Assembly (NCBI GenBank): GCA_903868455.1 | Contig: CAIPVK010000247.1 | Span: 1 to 18,759, forward strand | DNA from: an uncultured Opitutia bacterium | GTDB taxonomy: Bacteria > Verrucomicrobiota > Verrucomicrobiia > Opitutales > UBA953 | Length of the DNA: 18,759 bases | Direction: 5' to 3' | Shown: positions 7,525-17,282 of the stretch, in pieces | Layout: every line of letters begins with the position of its first letter | How positions within the stretch are numbered: the stretch's first letter is position 1 | The notes under the pieces: model-generated | Told to the model about the DNA's origin: nothing | What the model saw: only the letters and a program-made list of their open reading frames with translations | Database searches by the model: none | Position numbers and translations under genes: made by a program

Positions 7525-8427
7525 ATGCGCCTCCCGCTCCTGCTCGTCCTCCCCGCCTTGGCCCTGGCCGAGACCAACCGCGTCACGATCCGCGTCGAGG
7601 GCGACACGCGCATCGTCGAGTCCAACGGCATCGCCAACCACGCGACGGGGTCCTTCCCCAACCGAGGCAACCCGCACGCCATCGAGGCGCAGAAGCACGC
7701 CTTCCGCATGCCCGCCAAGCCCAAGGCCGGGGCGGACTTCACCAACCCCCATGGCTCGGGCGCCCCGACCACCTGGGGTGTCGCGCTCAACGGCGTGCCC
7801 TTCGACCCGAACACCGCCGAGTACTGGCGCAACGACCGCTCGAGCGGCTGGAACCTCGACCTGATGGCGCAGGACGGCCGCCTCGGGGTCGACTCCAGCC
7901 ACGCCCACGTCCAACCCAACGGCGCTTACCATTACCACGCGACGCCCACCGGCCTCGTCGACGCCCTGGGCGGCGACAAGGGTCGGGTCCTCCTGCTCGG
8001 CTACGCGGCCGACGGCTTCCCCGTCTACAGCGCCAACGGCCACAAGGACCCGAAGGACCCTTCCAGCCCCGTCGTCGCGCTCCGCTCGGGCTACAAGCTC
8101 CGCAAGGGCACCCGACAGGGCGGCCCGGGCGGCGCGTACGACGGCGCCTACACCGCCGACTGGGAATGGGCCGCGGGGCAGGGCGACCTCGACCAGGCCA
8201 ACGGCCGCTTCGAGGTCACGAAGGAGTACCCCCAGGGGACCTACGCCTACCATATCACCACCACCTTCCCCTACATCCCCCGTCTCTTCCGCGGCACGCC
8301 CGATTCCAGCTTCAAGAAGCGGCCGGGGCAGGGTGGCCAGGGTCCCGGGCAGGGTGGGCAAGGCAGGCCGGGGCGTCGTCCGCGCGGCCCCTCGGGCGAG
8401 ACGCCCGACGGCCCTCCGCCGCGCTGA
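7525..8427 (+). CDS. exported YHYH-domain protein
   Basis: The 300-residue product has a signal peptide (hydrophobic residues 4-15, likely cleavage after ALA) and a central YHYH domain. The signature NGAYHYHATPTGL (residues 132-144, YHYH at 135-138) follows DSSHAHVQ and precedes LLGYAADGFPVYS. A later AYHITTTFPYIPRLFRG completes the pattern. YHYH proteins are secreted and common in marine bacteria; their function is not established, though clustered His residues suggest metal binding. Residues 266-300 are a low-complexity Gly/Pro/Gln/Arg tail with a duplicated PGQGGQG unit. Translation starts at the ATG at 7525; GGGAGG lies further upstream than usual. It may be read through from speA, but no functional link is apparent. 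Confidence 0.85.
   Translation: MRLPLLLVLPALALAETNRVTIRVEGDTRIVESNGIANHATGSFPNRGNPHAIEAQKHAFRMPAKPKAGADFTNPHGSGAPTTWGVALNGVPFDPNTAEYWRNDRSSGWNLDLMAQDGRLGVDSSHAHVQPNGAYHYHATPTGLVDALGGDKGRVLLLGYAADGFPVYSANGHKDPKDPSSPVVALRSGYKLRKGTRQGGPGGAYDGAYTADWEWAAGQGDLDQANGRFEVTKEYPQGTYAYHITTTFPYIPRLFRGTPDSSFKKRPGQGGQGPGQGGQGRPGRRPRGPSGETPDGPPPR
8326..8357 (+). repeat. short tandem duplication in the YHYH protein tail
   Basis: The 11-mer GGGCAGGGTGG occurs at 8326-8336 and again at 8347-8357, a 21-bp period (seven codons). The encoded tail therefore repeats PGQGGQG. It is an in-frame, low-complexity expansion. Confidence 0.7.
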
Positions 8428-8444
8428 TCCGCTCAGCCGATCAG
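8424..8444. terminator. weak inverted repeat at the convergent yhyh/lutC junction
   Basis: Perfect 6-bp arms CTGATC (8424-8429) and GATCAG (8439-8444) flank a 9-base loop. The repeat contains the stop codons of both convergent genes. It has no T-tract on either strand, so it would be at best a weak bidirectional terminator or an RNA 3'-end stabiliser. Confidence 0.3.
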
Positions 8445-9109
8445 GATGACGTGGAGCTCCTTGGGGCCGTGCGCCCCCAGGACGAGGATGCGCTCGATGT
8501 CGCCGGTGCGGCTGGGTCCGGTGATGAAGCCCAGCATGCTCGGGAGCGCGCCGCCATGGCGCGCGCGCGCGTCGGCCAAGGCGGCCTCGAGGTCGGGGAG
8601 GACCTGCTGGCGGCGGGCCACCACCACATGGACGTGCGGGAGGATGGAGAGGGCGCGGCCGCCGTTGGAGGCGGAGGAGACGAGCAACGAGCCGGTCTGG
8701 GCGACGAGCGACTCGCAGGCCGTCAGGCCCGCGTCGCAGGCCTCCAGGCGATCCTTGTCGAACCCGTCATCCACGCACCACGTCTCGCAGGGCAAGCCGC
8801 GGGCGACGGTCTCGGTGAGCTCGCCGCGGTGAAGGGCCAAGCGCTTCCAACCGCGCTCGGCGGCGAGTCGCGCGAGCGCCGCGGCGGCGGCGGGCGCATC
8901 CGGCACGCGCACCAGGGAGGCGCGCAGCTTGCCGAGGTTGGCCTCGAGCAGGGCGAGGCGCCCCTCCTCGTCGTCCCCGCCCTCGGGCAACCAGGCCTTG
9001 CCGACCTTGGCCGGCGTCCCGGCGGGGACGTCGGAGGAGAGGTGCGGCCGGGGGGCGGCGAGGCGCAGGGCCTCCGCGATGCGCCCGAGGATGGTCTCGC
9101 GGGCGGCGC

Positions 9110-9113
<4 letters not shown>
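8433..9113 (-). CDS. lutC: lactate utilisation protein C (LUD domain)
   Basis: The 226-residue product is a single LUD-domain protein like LutC/YkgG, part of the cytosolic LutABC complex that oxidises L-lactate to pyruvate. Support is the conserved central stretch AGLTACESLVAQTGSLLV followed by GGRALSILPHVHVVV, and the C-terminal GFITGPSRTGDIERILVLGAHGP. The extreme C-terminus (KELHVILIG) is typical. Its ATG at 9113 overlaps the lutB stop by 4 bp (ATGA), indicating translational coupling. It is the last gene of the eight-gene operon; the exported YHYH gene converges on it five bases beyond its stop. Confidence 0.93.
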
Positions 9114-10497
<1,384 letters not shown>

Positions 10498-10501
<4 letters not shown>

Positions 10502-11214
10502 CGGGAGGCGAGCACCTCGGCGAGGTGGAGGGTGCGGACCGCCTTGCCTTGGCGGCCGAGGTAGCCGCCGATCTGGAGCAGGCAGGAGGGGTCGGAGGAC
10601 ACGACGATGTCGGCGCCGGTGCGCACGAGGGCGTCCGACTTCACCTGGGCCATCGCCGTCGAGATCATCGGGTACTTGACGGAGAAGAGGCCGCCGAAGC
10701 CGCAGCAGGTCTCCTGCTCCTCGGCCTCGATAAGGGTGAGCCCCCGCACGGCGCCGAGCAGGGCGCGGGCCTCGCGGCGCAGGCCGAGCTCGCGCAGGCC
10801 GTGGCAGCCGTCGTGGTAGGTGGCCTTGCCCTCCCAGCGGGCGCCGACGTCGGTGACGCCCAGCCTGCGCACGATGAACTCCCCGAGCTCGAAGGTGCGT
10901 CCGGCGAGGTCCGCCGCCTCGGCCGCGCGCGGATGGCCGGCGAGGACCTCGGGGTAGAACTTGCGCATCATCGCGACGCAGGAGGCCGAGGGGCCGACGA
11001 CCGCCTCCGCGCCCCGGAACACGTCGAGCGCCCGCAGGGCCGCCTCGCGGGCCACGTCCCAGTGCCCGGAGTTGAAGGAGGGCTGGCCGCAGCAGGTCTG
11101 CGCCTCGCGGAACGCGACCTCGTGGCCCAGCCCGCGCAGCACCTTGGCCGTGGCCAGGCCCACCCGGGGGGCAAGCTGGTCCACGAAGCAGGGGATGAAC
11201 AGGTCGACGCGCAC
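10498..11214 (-). CDS. lutA: lactate utilisation protein A (CCG-domain iron-sulfur subunit)
   Basis: The 238-residue product is a two-CCG-domain protein like LutA/YkgE, related to the GlpC and heterodisulfide reductase B subunits. The first domain has Cys9 (IPCF), Cys41-Cys42 (CCGQPSFNSG) and Cys79. The second has Cys137 (YHDGCHGLRELG), Cys170-Cys171 (ETCCGFGG) and Cys211. These Cys sets bind iron-sulfur clusters and pass electrons from lactate. GTG at 11214 is the only plausible start: the first strand (VRVDLFIPCF) begins there, two bases after the stop of the aldolase/dehydrogenase gene. That tight junction ties the lut genes to the sugar catabolic genes. No lactate permease adjoins. Confidence 0.94.
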
Positions 11215-11216
11215 GA

Positions 11217-13409
11217 TCAGCGCAGGAAGGCCTCGTGCAGCCCGCCGTCGACCGCGATGACCTGGCCGGTGGTCTTGGAGAGGCGGCCGCTCACGAGCAG
11301 GAAGTAGGCCTCGGCCTGGTCGGCCGGCGTGATGGGCGACTTGGTCAGGGTGCGGTCGGCGTAGAACTGCGCCAGCTTGGACACGAGCGACTCGGTGGGC
11401 TCGTCGGCGGAGTGGGCCACGTTGTACTTGATGAGGGAGCTGAGGACGCGGTCCCGGGGGAACATCGCGGATCCCTGCACGACCGTGGCGGGGGCGACGC
11501 CGTTGACCCGGACGAGCGGGGCGAGCTCCATGGCGAGCTCGCGCACGAGGTGGTTGGCGGCGGCCTTGGAGGTGTCGTAGGCGACCGAGCCCTTCTTGGG
11601 GACGACGGCGTTGGCGCTCGTGGTGAGCACGAGGTTGCCCCGGAGCCCCTGCTCGCGCCAGGTGCGCGCCGCCTCGTCGCCGACCACGTAGCTGCCGGTG
11701 ACGTTGATGGCGAAGGTCAGGGCCCACTTCTCGTCGGGGATGTGGCCCGAGGCGTCGCTGGAGACGATGACGCCGGCGGTGACGCAGATGGAGTCGAAGC
11801 CGCCGTACGCCAGCGCGACCTGGTCGAGCATGGCGCGCACGGAGGCCCGGTCGGTGATGTTGGCGGCGAGCCCGATGGCGGGGCCGCAGCCGGAGAGTCC
11901 CGTGCCGGCCACGCCGATCCCCTGGCCGAGGCGGTCGGTGATCTCCCGGGCGGTCGCCTGGGCGGCCTCCGCGTTGAGGTCGACGCAGACCACGTGGGCG
12001 CCGTCGCGCGAGAGCCGGTGGGCGGCCTCCTTGCCGATGCCGGAGCCGGCGCCGATCACGATGACGACCTGGCGCGCGAGCTCCTTCTCCGCCGGCATGC
12101 GGCGGAGCTTGGCCTCCTCCAGCGCCCAATACTCGATGTCGAAGGCCTCCTGGAGGGGCAGGGCGACGTAGCGGTCGACCGCCTCCGCGCCGCGCATCAC
12201 CTCGACCGCGCAGTTGTAGAACTCGGCGGTGACGCGGGACTCGGACTTGTCCTTGCCGAAGGCCACCATGCCGAGGCCGGGGATGAGGATGACGGTGGGG
12301 TTGGGGTCGCGCATCGCCGGCGAGTCGGCGCGCCGGCAGGCGGCGTAGTAGGCGGCGTAGTCCGCGCGGTAGCGCTCCAGGCCCGACTCGAGGGCCGCCT
12401 TGAGGGCGGCGACGTCGCGGGTGCGGGGATCCCACGCCGCGAGCAGGGGCTTGATCTTCGTGCGGAGGAAGTGGTCGGGGCAGGAGGTGCCCAGCTCGGC
12501 CAGCCGCCCGGCGTCGCGCGAGTTGACGAAGCGCAGGATGGCCTCGTCATCCTGGACCGTCGCGATGAACCGGCGCTCCTTGGAGATGCGCCCGCGGAGC
12601 CAGGGCAGGATCGCGGCCAGCACCGAGCGGCGCTCGGCCTCGGGCAGGGACTCGCAGGCGGGACCTCCGAAGGCGGCGGCATGGCCGCCCTTGGCCTCGT
12701 AGCGGGCCTCGATGAACGCGGCGGCCTCCTCGATCAGGTCGAGGGTCTGCCGGTAGCAGGCCTTGTCGTCGTCATGCCAGCTGATCAGGCCGTGCTGGCC
12801 CATCATGATGGCGCGGACGCCGGGGTTGGCCTTGGCGATGGCCTGCATGCGCATGCCGAGCTCGAGGCCGGGCCGCATCCAGGGCACGTAGGCCATCCTG
12901 TCGCCGAAGATCTCCTTGGTCAGGCGCTCGCAGGCCGAGGAGGCCGCGATCGAGATGATCGCGTTGGGATGCATGTGGTCGACATGCCGGCCCGGCAGGT
13001 AGCTGTGGAGGGGGGTGTCGATGGACGTCGCCCGGGGGTTGAGGTTGAAGGTGGCGTGGGCGAACATGCCGACCATGTCGTCCTCGGCCTTGGACTTGTA
13101 GCCCTTGTCCGGGCGGGCGCCGTAGGTGGACTGGAGGCCGATCAGCTTGTCCTGGTAGAGGGAGGAGAAGTTCTCGCGCCCGCTGGTGCGGAGGTCGCCG
13201 CCCGAGCCCTTGACCCAGAGCACCTCGACCGGCTTGCCGGTCAGCGGGTCGGTCTCGGTCAGCTTGGAGGAGGTGTTGCCGCCCCCGGTGTTGGTGATGC
13301 GCTGGTCGGAGCCGAGCTTGTTGGACCGGTAGACGAGGCGGCCGAGGGGGTCGAGCTTGGCGACCTCGGCGTCGGACCAGAGATCGGAGACGTGCTTGTG
13401 GTTGGGCAT
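11217..13409 (-). CDS. bifunctional class II aldolase/short-chain dehydrogenase (RhaD-ADH type)
   Basis: The 730-residue product fuses two enzymes. Residues 1-435 form a class II (zinc) aldolase like rhamnulose-1-phosphate aldolase, with GGGNTSSK (42-49), His142/His145/His147 in HVDHMHPNA, and His206 in GQHGL. Residues 445-730 form a classical SDR with GAGSGIG (453-459), Ser598, Tyr611 and Lys615. In characterised relatives (Bacillus RhaEW) the first half releases dihydroxyacetone phosphate and L-lactaldehyde, and the second oxidises the lactaldehyde to L-lactate with NAD. Length fits the family. The SDR has VTAG (543-546) in place of NNAG and a Gly-rich insert (about 500-513). The start is the ATG at 13409, eight bases after the kinase stop, with no Shine-Dalgarno. 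The substrate may be a fuculose or rhamnulose phosphate. Confidence 0.92.
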   Translation of the reverse strand: MPNHKHVSDLWSDAEVAKLDPLGRLVYRSNKLGSDQRITNTGGGNTSSKLTETDPLTGKPVEVLWVKGSGGDLRTSGRENFSSLYQDKLIGLQSTYGARPDKGYKSKAEDDMVGMFAHATFNLNPRATSIDTPLHSYLPGRHVDHMHPNAIISIAASSACERLTKEIFGDRMAYVPWMRPGLELGMRMQAIAKANPGVRAIMMGQHGLISWHDDDKACYRQTLDLIEEAAAFIEARYEAKGGHAAAFGGPACESLPEAERRSVLAAILPWLRGRISKERRFIATVQDDEAILRFVNSRDAGRLAELGTSCPDHFLRTKIKPLLAAWDPRTRDVAALKAALESGLERYRADYAAYYAACRRADSPAMRDPNPTVILIPGLGMVAFGKDKSESRVTAEFYNCAVEVMRGAEAVDRYVALPLQEAFDIEYWALEEAKLRRMPAEKELARQVVIVIGAGSGIGKEAAHRLSRDGAHVVCVDLNAEAAQATAREITDRLGQGIGVAGTGLSGCGPAIGLAANITDRASVRAMLDQVALAYGGFDSICVTAGVIVSSDASGHIPDEKWALTFAINVTGSYVVGDEAARTWREQGLRGNLVLTTSANAVVPKKGSVAYDTSKAAANHLVRELAMELAPLVRVNGVAPATVVQGSAMFPRDRVLSSLIKYNVAHSADEPTESLVSKLAQFYADRTLTKSPITPADQAEAYFLLVSGRLSKTTGQVIAVDGGLHEAFLR

Positions 13410-13417
13410 GGTGGAAA

Positions 13418-14884
13418 TCAGCGGGGAAGGTCGGCGAAGCGGGCGCGGGCGGCGTCCCAGGCGCCGCGGGCGGCGCGCGACGGGCGGAACGCCCGGGTGG
13501 GGAAGGAGGCCCGCATGACCTTGCGGATGCCGGCGAGCCCGCGGACCTTGCCGAGGGCGTGCGCCTGGATGAGCAGGTTGCCCGCGGCGGTGGCCTCGGC
13601 GGGACCGGCCTCGACCGCGAGCCCGAGGGCGTCGGCGGTCGCCTGGTTGAGCAGGTCGTTCATCGAGCCGCCCCCGACGACGTGGAGCCGGCGGACCTTC
13701 CTCCCGGAGAGGGCGGCGATGACGCGGAGCTGCTCGGCGTAGAGCAGGGCGAGCGACTCGAGGACGCAGCGCGCGAGGGCGCCGGGCGTGGCCGGGACGG
13801 GCTGGCCGGTCTCCCGGCAGTAGGCGCGGACCTTGCCGGGCATGTCGCCCGGGGCGGCGAAACGGGCGTCGTCCGGTCGGATGAGGGAGCGCAGGGCGGG
13901 GGCCTTCGAGGCGAGGCGCACGATGGCGGCGTAATCCGAGGGGCCGCCGTCGCGCTCCCACTCGCGCCGGCATTCCTGGAGGATCCAGAGACCGACGAGC
14001 ACCTTGAGGAAGCGGGTGGTGCCGCCGAAGCCGGCCTCGTTCGTGCAATTGGCGGCGCGGACGGCCTCGTTGACGACGGGTCCGGGCAGCTCGACGCCGA
14101 GCAGGGACCACGTGCCGGAGGAGAGGTAGGCCCAGTCGTCGCCGGGGGCGGCGGGGACGGCCGCGACCGCGCAACCGGTGTCGTGCGAGCAGGAGGCGAT
14201 GACGCGCGCCGTCTCCAGGCCGGCGACGCCGCGCAGGGGGCCGAGCACGGTGCCGGAAGGGACGACCTTGGGCAGCAGCCGCGTCGGCAGGCCGATGGCG
14301 CGGGCGAGCTTGCCCGACCAGGCGCGCCGGCGCGGGTTCCAGAGCTGGGTGGTGCTGGCGAGGGAGACCTCGGCGCGCGGCACGCCGGAGAGCAGCCAGT
14401 TGAAGTAGTCGCCGATGTTGAGGAAGCGCCCGGCGGCCTCCACCAGGTCGGGGCGGCGGCGGACGTCGTCCGCCAGCTGGTAGAGCGTGTTGATGCCCAT
14501 GAACATCAGGCCGGTCTCGGCGAAGATGGCGGGCGCGCCGACGCGGCGGACGACCTCGGCGAAGGGCTTGGCCGTGCGGGCGTCCCGATACTGGAAGGGC
14601 TGGGCGACGAGCGGCTCGCCGTCGCGGCAGAGGACGTAGTCGACGCCCCAGGAATCGCAGCTCAGGCCGGCCGGGCGCACGCCGCGGTCCGCCAGCAGGC
14701 GCAGCCCGCGGAGGATCTCGCCGTGGAAGCCGACGACGTCCCAGCGCAGCGTGCCCGCCACCTCCGTCGCCCCGGTCGGGAACCGGTGCACGACCTCCAT
14801 CGAGAGGCGCCCCTTGGCGAGGGTGCCCAGGATGACGCGGCCGGATTCGGCCCCGAGGTCGATGGCGACAAGGCGGAGGGACAT
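13418..14884 (-). CDS. FGGY-family sugar kinase, rhamnulokinase-like
   Basis: The 488-residue product is an FGGY carbohydrate kinase of the RhaB/FucK branch that phosphorylates a ketose at C1 with ATP. It shows AIDLGAESGR (7-16), SWGVDYVL (78-85), YRDARTA (99-105), GINTLYQL (130-137), SHDTGCAVAAVP (233-244) with catalytic Asp235, the ATP-site SSGTWSLLG (255-263) and a C-terminal VVGGGSMNDLLNQATADALG. The YRDAR, GINTLYQL and SSGTWSLLG blocks look more like RhaB than E. coli FucK, although the neighbouring isomerase is FucI-like. It follows the small aldolase gene after five bases and precedes the fusion enzyme by eight. L-rhamnulose, L-fuculose or D-ribulose are all possible substrates. Confidence 0.9.
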   Translation of the reverse strand: MSLRLVAIDLGAESGRVILGTLAKGRLSMEVVHRFPTGATEVAGTLRWDVVGFHGEILRGLRLLADRGVRPAGLSCDSWGVDYVLCRDGEPLVAQPFQYRDARTAKPFAEVVRRVGAPAIFAETGLMFMGINTLYQLADDVRRRPDLVEAAGRFLNIGDYFNWLLSGVPRAEVSLASTTQLWNPRRRAWSGKLARAIGLPTRLLPKVVPSGTVLGPLRGVAGLETARVIASCSHDTGCAVAAVPAAPGDDWAYLSSGTWSLLGVELPGPVVNEAVRAANCTNEAGFGGTTRFLKVLVGLWILQECRREWERDGGPSDYAAIVRLASKAPALRSLIRPDDARFAAPGDMPGKVRAYCRETGQPVPATPGALARCVLESLALLYAEQLRVIAALSGRKVRRLHVVGGGSMNDLLNQATADALGLAVEAGPAEATAAGNLLIQAHALGKVRGLAGIRKVMRASFPTRAFRPSRAARGAWDAARARFADLPR

Positions 14885-14889
14885 CTCGC

Positions 14890-15657
14890 TCAGAGGTTGA
14901 GCATCTTCTGGCGATAATGCTCGTCGGGCCGGCCGGCGATGCGCTCGACCTGCTCCGACGTCATGAGGTCGACGCCGCCGAGCAGGCAGGCGCCGAAATG
15001 GATCTCCGCCGCCTTCTCCGCCATGAGCAGGGAGGCGAGCACGGCGTTGGGGTTGGAGCCGACCGCGATGATGCCGTGGCTCTTGAGCAGGATGACGCGC
15101 GGGGGACGTCCGGTGCGGCGGATGAAGTCGAGGGTCTCCTTCCGGACGGCCTGGGCGAGGGCGAGTCCGGGATCCATGTAGGGGACGAAGACCGACTCGG
15201 TGCCGCAGCAGACGACCTCGTCGGGGAAGGTCCGGCGGCGGGCGAACGTCTCGGCCTGCGCGGAGCACAGGATGCGGTTGACGGCCAGGGCGTGGCAGTG
15301 GCCGACCGCGGACACGCCGGGCAGGGTGAGGAGCCAGGCGTGGAACAGGGCCTCGACGGAGGGTTTCTTGTCCTCGGGCCGGACGCGGGCGTCCATCAGC
15401 GCCTGGTCGACCTCGGCGTCGGCCATGCCGACGCGGTCGAGCAGGGGCAGCAGCTTGTCGAACCGGCAGGTGGCGAGGCCGGCCTCGGTGAGGGTGCCGA
15501 GGTTCGAGCCCGACGCCTTGACCGCGAAGGTCTCGGCGTCGAGGCGCATGGAGGTGTTGCCCTCGCCGAGGATCGCCATGCGGCGGTCGTCGCGCCCGAT
15601 CTCATGGGAGAGGCGCAGGAGGTCGGCGACGACCTGGGATCTTGCAGGGGAGCTCAT
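14890..15657 (-). CDS. class II aldolase/adducin-family protein (stand-alone)
   Basis: The 255-residue product is a second class II aldolase in the same operon. It has a phosphate-binding GEGNTS (31-36) and KASGSNLG (47-54), the catalytic-type Glu102 in PSVEALFHAWL, zinc ligands His120 and His122 in GHCHALAVNR, and His194 in KSHGII. All expected zinc ligands and the Glu are present, so it should be active. It is longer than E. coli FucA (215), and its GEGNTS is nearer to the aldolase half of the downstream fusion than to FucA. Fuculose-1-phosphate aldolase is the obvious guess given the context; an epimerase or decarboxylase of the same fold is the alternative. The start is the ATG at 15657, eight bases after the isomerase stop. 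Confidence 0.85.
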   Translation of the reverse strand: MSSPARSQVVADLLRLSHEIGRDDRRMAILGEGNTSMRLDAETFAVKASGSNLGTLTEAGLATCRFDKLLPLLDRVGMADAEVDQALMDARVRPEDKKPSVEALFHAWLLTLPGVSAVGHCHALAVNRILCSAQAETFARRRTFPDEVVCCGTESVFVPYMDPGLALAQAVRKETLDFIRRTGRPPRVILLKSHGIIAVGSNPNAVLASLLMAEKAAEIHFGACLLGGVDLMTSEQVERIAGRPDEHYRQKMLNL

Positions 15658-15665
15658 GGGGAGGT

Positions 15666-17282
15666 TCAGAGGGAGCCGCAGACGGCGACGTCGATGCCCA
15701 GGGCGCGCATGGCGCCGGCCTTGGCGGCGAGCGCCTTGACCGCGGCGGCCTTGCCGGGGGCGTAGGCGACCTGGATGTGGTTGGACTTGTGGCGCGCCAT
15801 CATCTGGTCGCGGTCGATGCCGGGAAGGACGACGTGCATGATGGGCCACTGGGGCGTGGAGAGGCGCCAGCGCTCCTCGGTCTCGGCCTTGGGCAGCTCG
15901 ACGACCTCGCCGATGCCCGTGTCCATGCGGAGCCTGCCGCCCTCGACGAAGACGCGGGACCAGACGATCCAGCCGGGCTTCGAGACGCCCTTGACCGTGC
16001 CGCCGCCGAGGCGGAAGTACATCGGGGGCTGGCGCTCGGAGACGGTGCCGCGGAAGCCCTTGATGAAGTGGGCGGGCGGGGCGGCGCCGGAGATGAGGAA
16101 GACCCAGACGTAGGCGTCGAGCTCGCGCTTGCCCGACTTGCCGCGGTAGTGGCGGCCCCAGCGGAGGTCGTGCAGGGTGTTCTCGGGCTCGTAGCCGAGC
16201 TCCTTCCAGAGCCCGTAGGTCACCAGGCCGTCGAGGCCGGCGCACTCGTCGACCTCGTTGAAGTGGGGCAGGGCCTCGCCGGCGAACAGCTCCTCGCCGG
16301 TCGACGCGTGGAAGACGGGCGGGCGCTCGCGGTTGTTGAGCAGGCCCTCCACGAGGTCGGAGGCGGGGGTGAGGTCCTTCAGCCCCTGCTGGTACTGGAT
16401 GCCGACCGTGGCGCAGCCGAACTCGTCGGCGAGGCGGACCGCGGCGATGTACATCTTGAGCTGCTCGAGCGTCTGGCGGCGGGTGAGCTCGGTGCGCTCG
16501 TTCCTGCCCCAGGCGAAGCGCATGCCCTTGCGCAGGAGCCAGCGCAGGGCGGCCTTGGCCTCGGCGTCCTTCACCGTGAGCATCTTGGCGTAGAGGGTGG
16601 ACTGGCTGAGGCGCTCCTTGAAGACGCCGGTGGGATGCAGGAGCTCGTCGGGGATGATGGCGTTGTACATGCCCATGCAGCCCTCGTCGAAGACGCCCAT
16701 GATCGCCTTGCGCTCGCGGAAGGCGGCGCCCCAGCGCTCGCCGGCGCGGAGCGCGGCGGCGGGAAGCTTGGCGCGGCCGAGGGGGCGGACGTGCGGGATC
16801 GGGTGGACGACCTTGCCCGTGCGGAGCCAGGCGCGCAGGCCGCCGAGGAACTTGGCGTCGGTGAAGTCCTCGCTCCAGAGGGAGGAGAAGCGCACGCCCG
16901 CCTTGGTCAGCGAGCCGTTCAGGTTGAGCATGCCGACCAGGCCGGGCCAGATGCCCGACCAGTTGGCGACGGTCAGGATCGGACCCTTGTGGGTGGAGAG
17001 GCCGTGCAGGATGTGGTGCGAGTACTGCCAGACGGCCTCGGCGACGATGAGGGGGGCGTCCGCGGGGATCCTGCGGAAGACCTCCATGCCGTACTTCTGC
17101 GAGTCGATGAAGCTGTGCCCGACGTCCTTGCGGAAGCCGTGGGCGCGGACGACCTTCCAGCCCTCCTTGGAGAGGGCGCGGCGGAGCTTGGCCTCCATGG
17201 CGAGCTGCTCGCGCTCGCACTTCTGGTTGGCGCTCGCGCGGAGGTCGCCGTTGGCGATGAGGTAGACGGTGTTCTTGCTCAT
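15666..17282 (-). CDS. L-fucose isomerase family protein
   Basis: The 538-residue product belongs to the L-fucose/L-arabinose isomerase superfamily (FucI-like), which interconverts aldose and ketose with a divalent metal. FucI-like features are the central acidic stretch MGVFDEGCMGMYNAIIPDE (195-213), the GCATVGIQYQQG block (289-300), FNEVDECAGLDG (341-352) and the C-terminal ARHKSNHIQVAYA (496-508), the likely active-site His region. It is somewhat shorter than E. coli FucI (591), so substrate transfer from E. coli is uncertain. Aldoses such as L-fucose, D-arabinose or L-rhamnose are candidates. Its ATG at 17282 overlaps the repressor stop by 4 bp, so the two are coupled, and the aldolase follows eight bases after its stop. 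Confidence 0.85.
   Translation of the reverse strand: MSKNTVYLIANGDLRASANQKCEREQLAMEAKLRRALSKEGWKVVRAHGFRKDVGHSFIDSQKYGMEVFRRIPADAPLIVAEAVWQYSHHILHGLSTHKGPILTVANWSGIWPGLVGMLNLNGSLTKAGVRFSSLWSEDFTDAKFLGGLRAWLRTGKVVHPIPHVRPLGRAKLPAAALRAGERWGAAFRERKAIMGVFDEGCMGMYNAIIPDELLHPTGVFKERLSQSTLYAKMLTVKDAEAKAALRWLLRKGMRFAWGRNERTELTRRQTLEQLKMYIAAVRLADEFGCATVGIQYQQGLKDLTPASDLVEGLLNNRERPPVFHASTGEELFAGEALPHFNEVDECAGLDGLVTYGLWKELGYEPENTLHDLRWGRHYRGKSGKRELDAYVWVFLISGAAPPAHFIKGFRGTVSERQPPMYFRLGGGTVKGVSKPGWIVWSRVFVEGGRLRMDTGIGEVVELPKAETEERWRLSTPQWPIMHVVLPGIDRDQMMARHKSNHIQVAYAPGKAAAVKALAAKAGAMRALGIDVAVCGSL

Noticed and set aside
4710..7919. Very long minus-strand open frame opposite speA and the YHYH gene
   Set aside because: Only its last 244 codons are a real gene (SMUG1). 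The rest is antisense to speA, whose protein is unmistakable; open antisense frames are expected in such GC-rich DNA.
11235..13742. 835-codon plus-strand open frame opposite the aldolase/dehydrogenase fusion
   Set aside because: Composition is dominated by Gly, Ala, Val, Asp, Glu and Arg with no recognisable domain; it is a shadow of the fusion gene.
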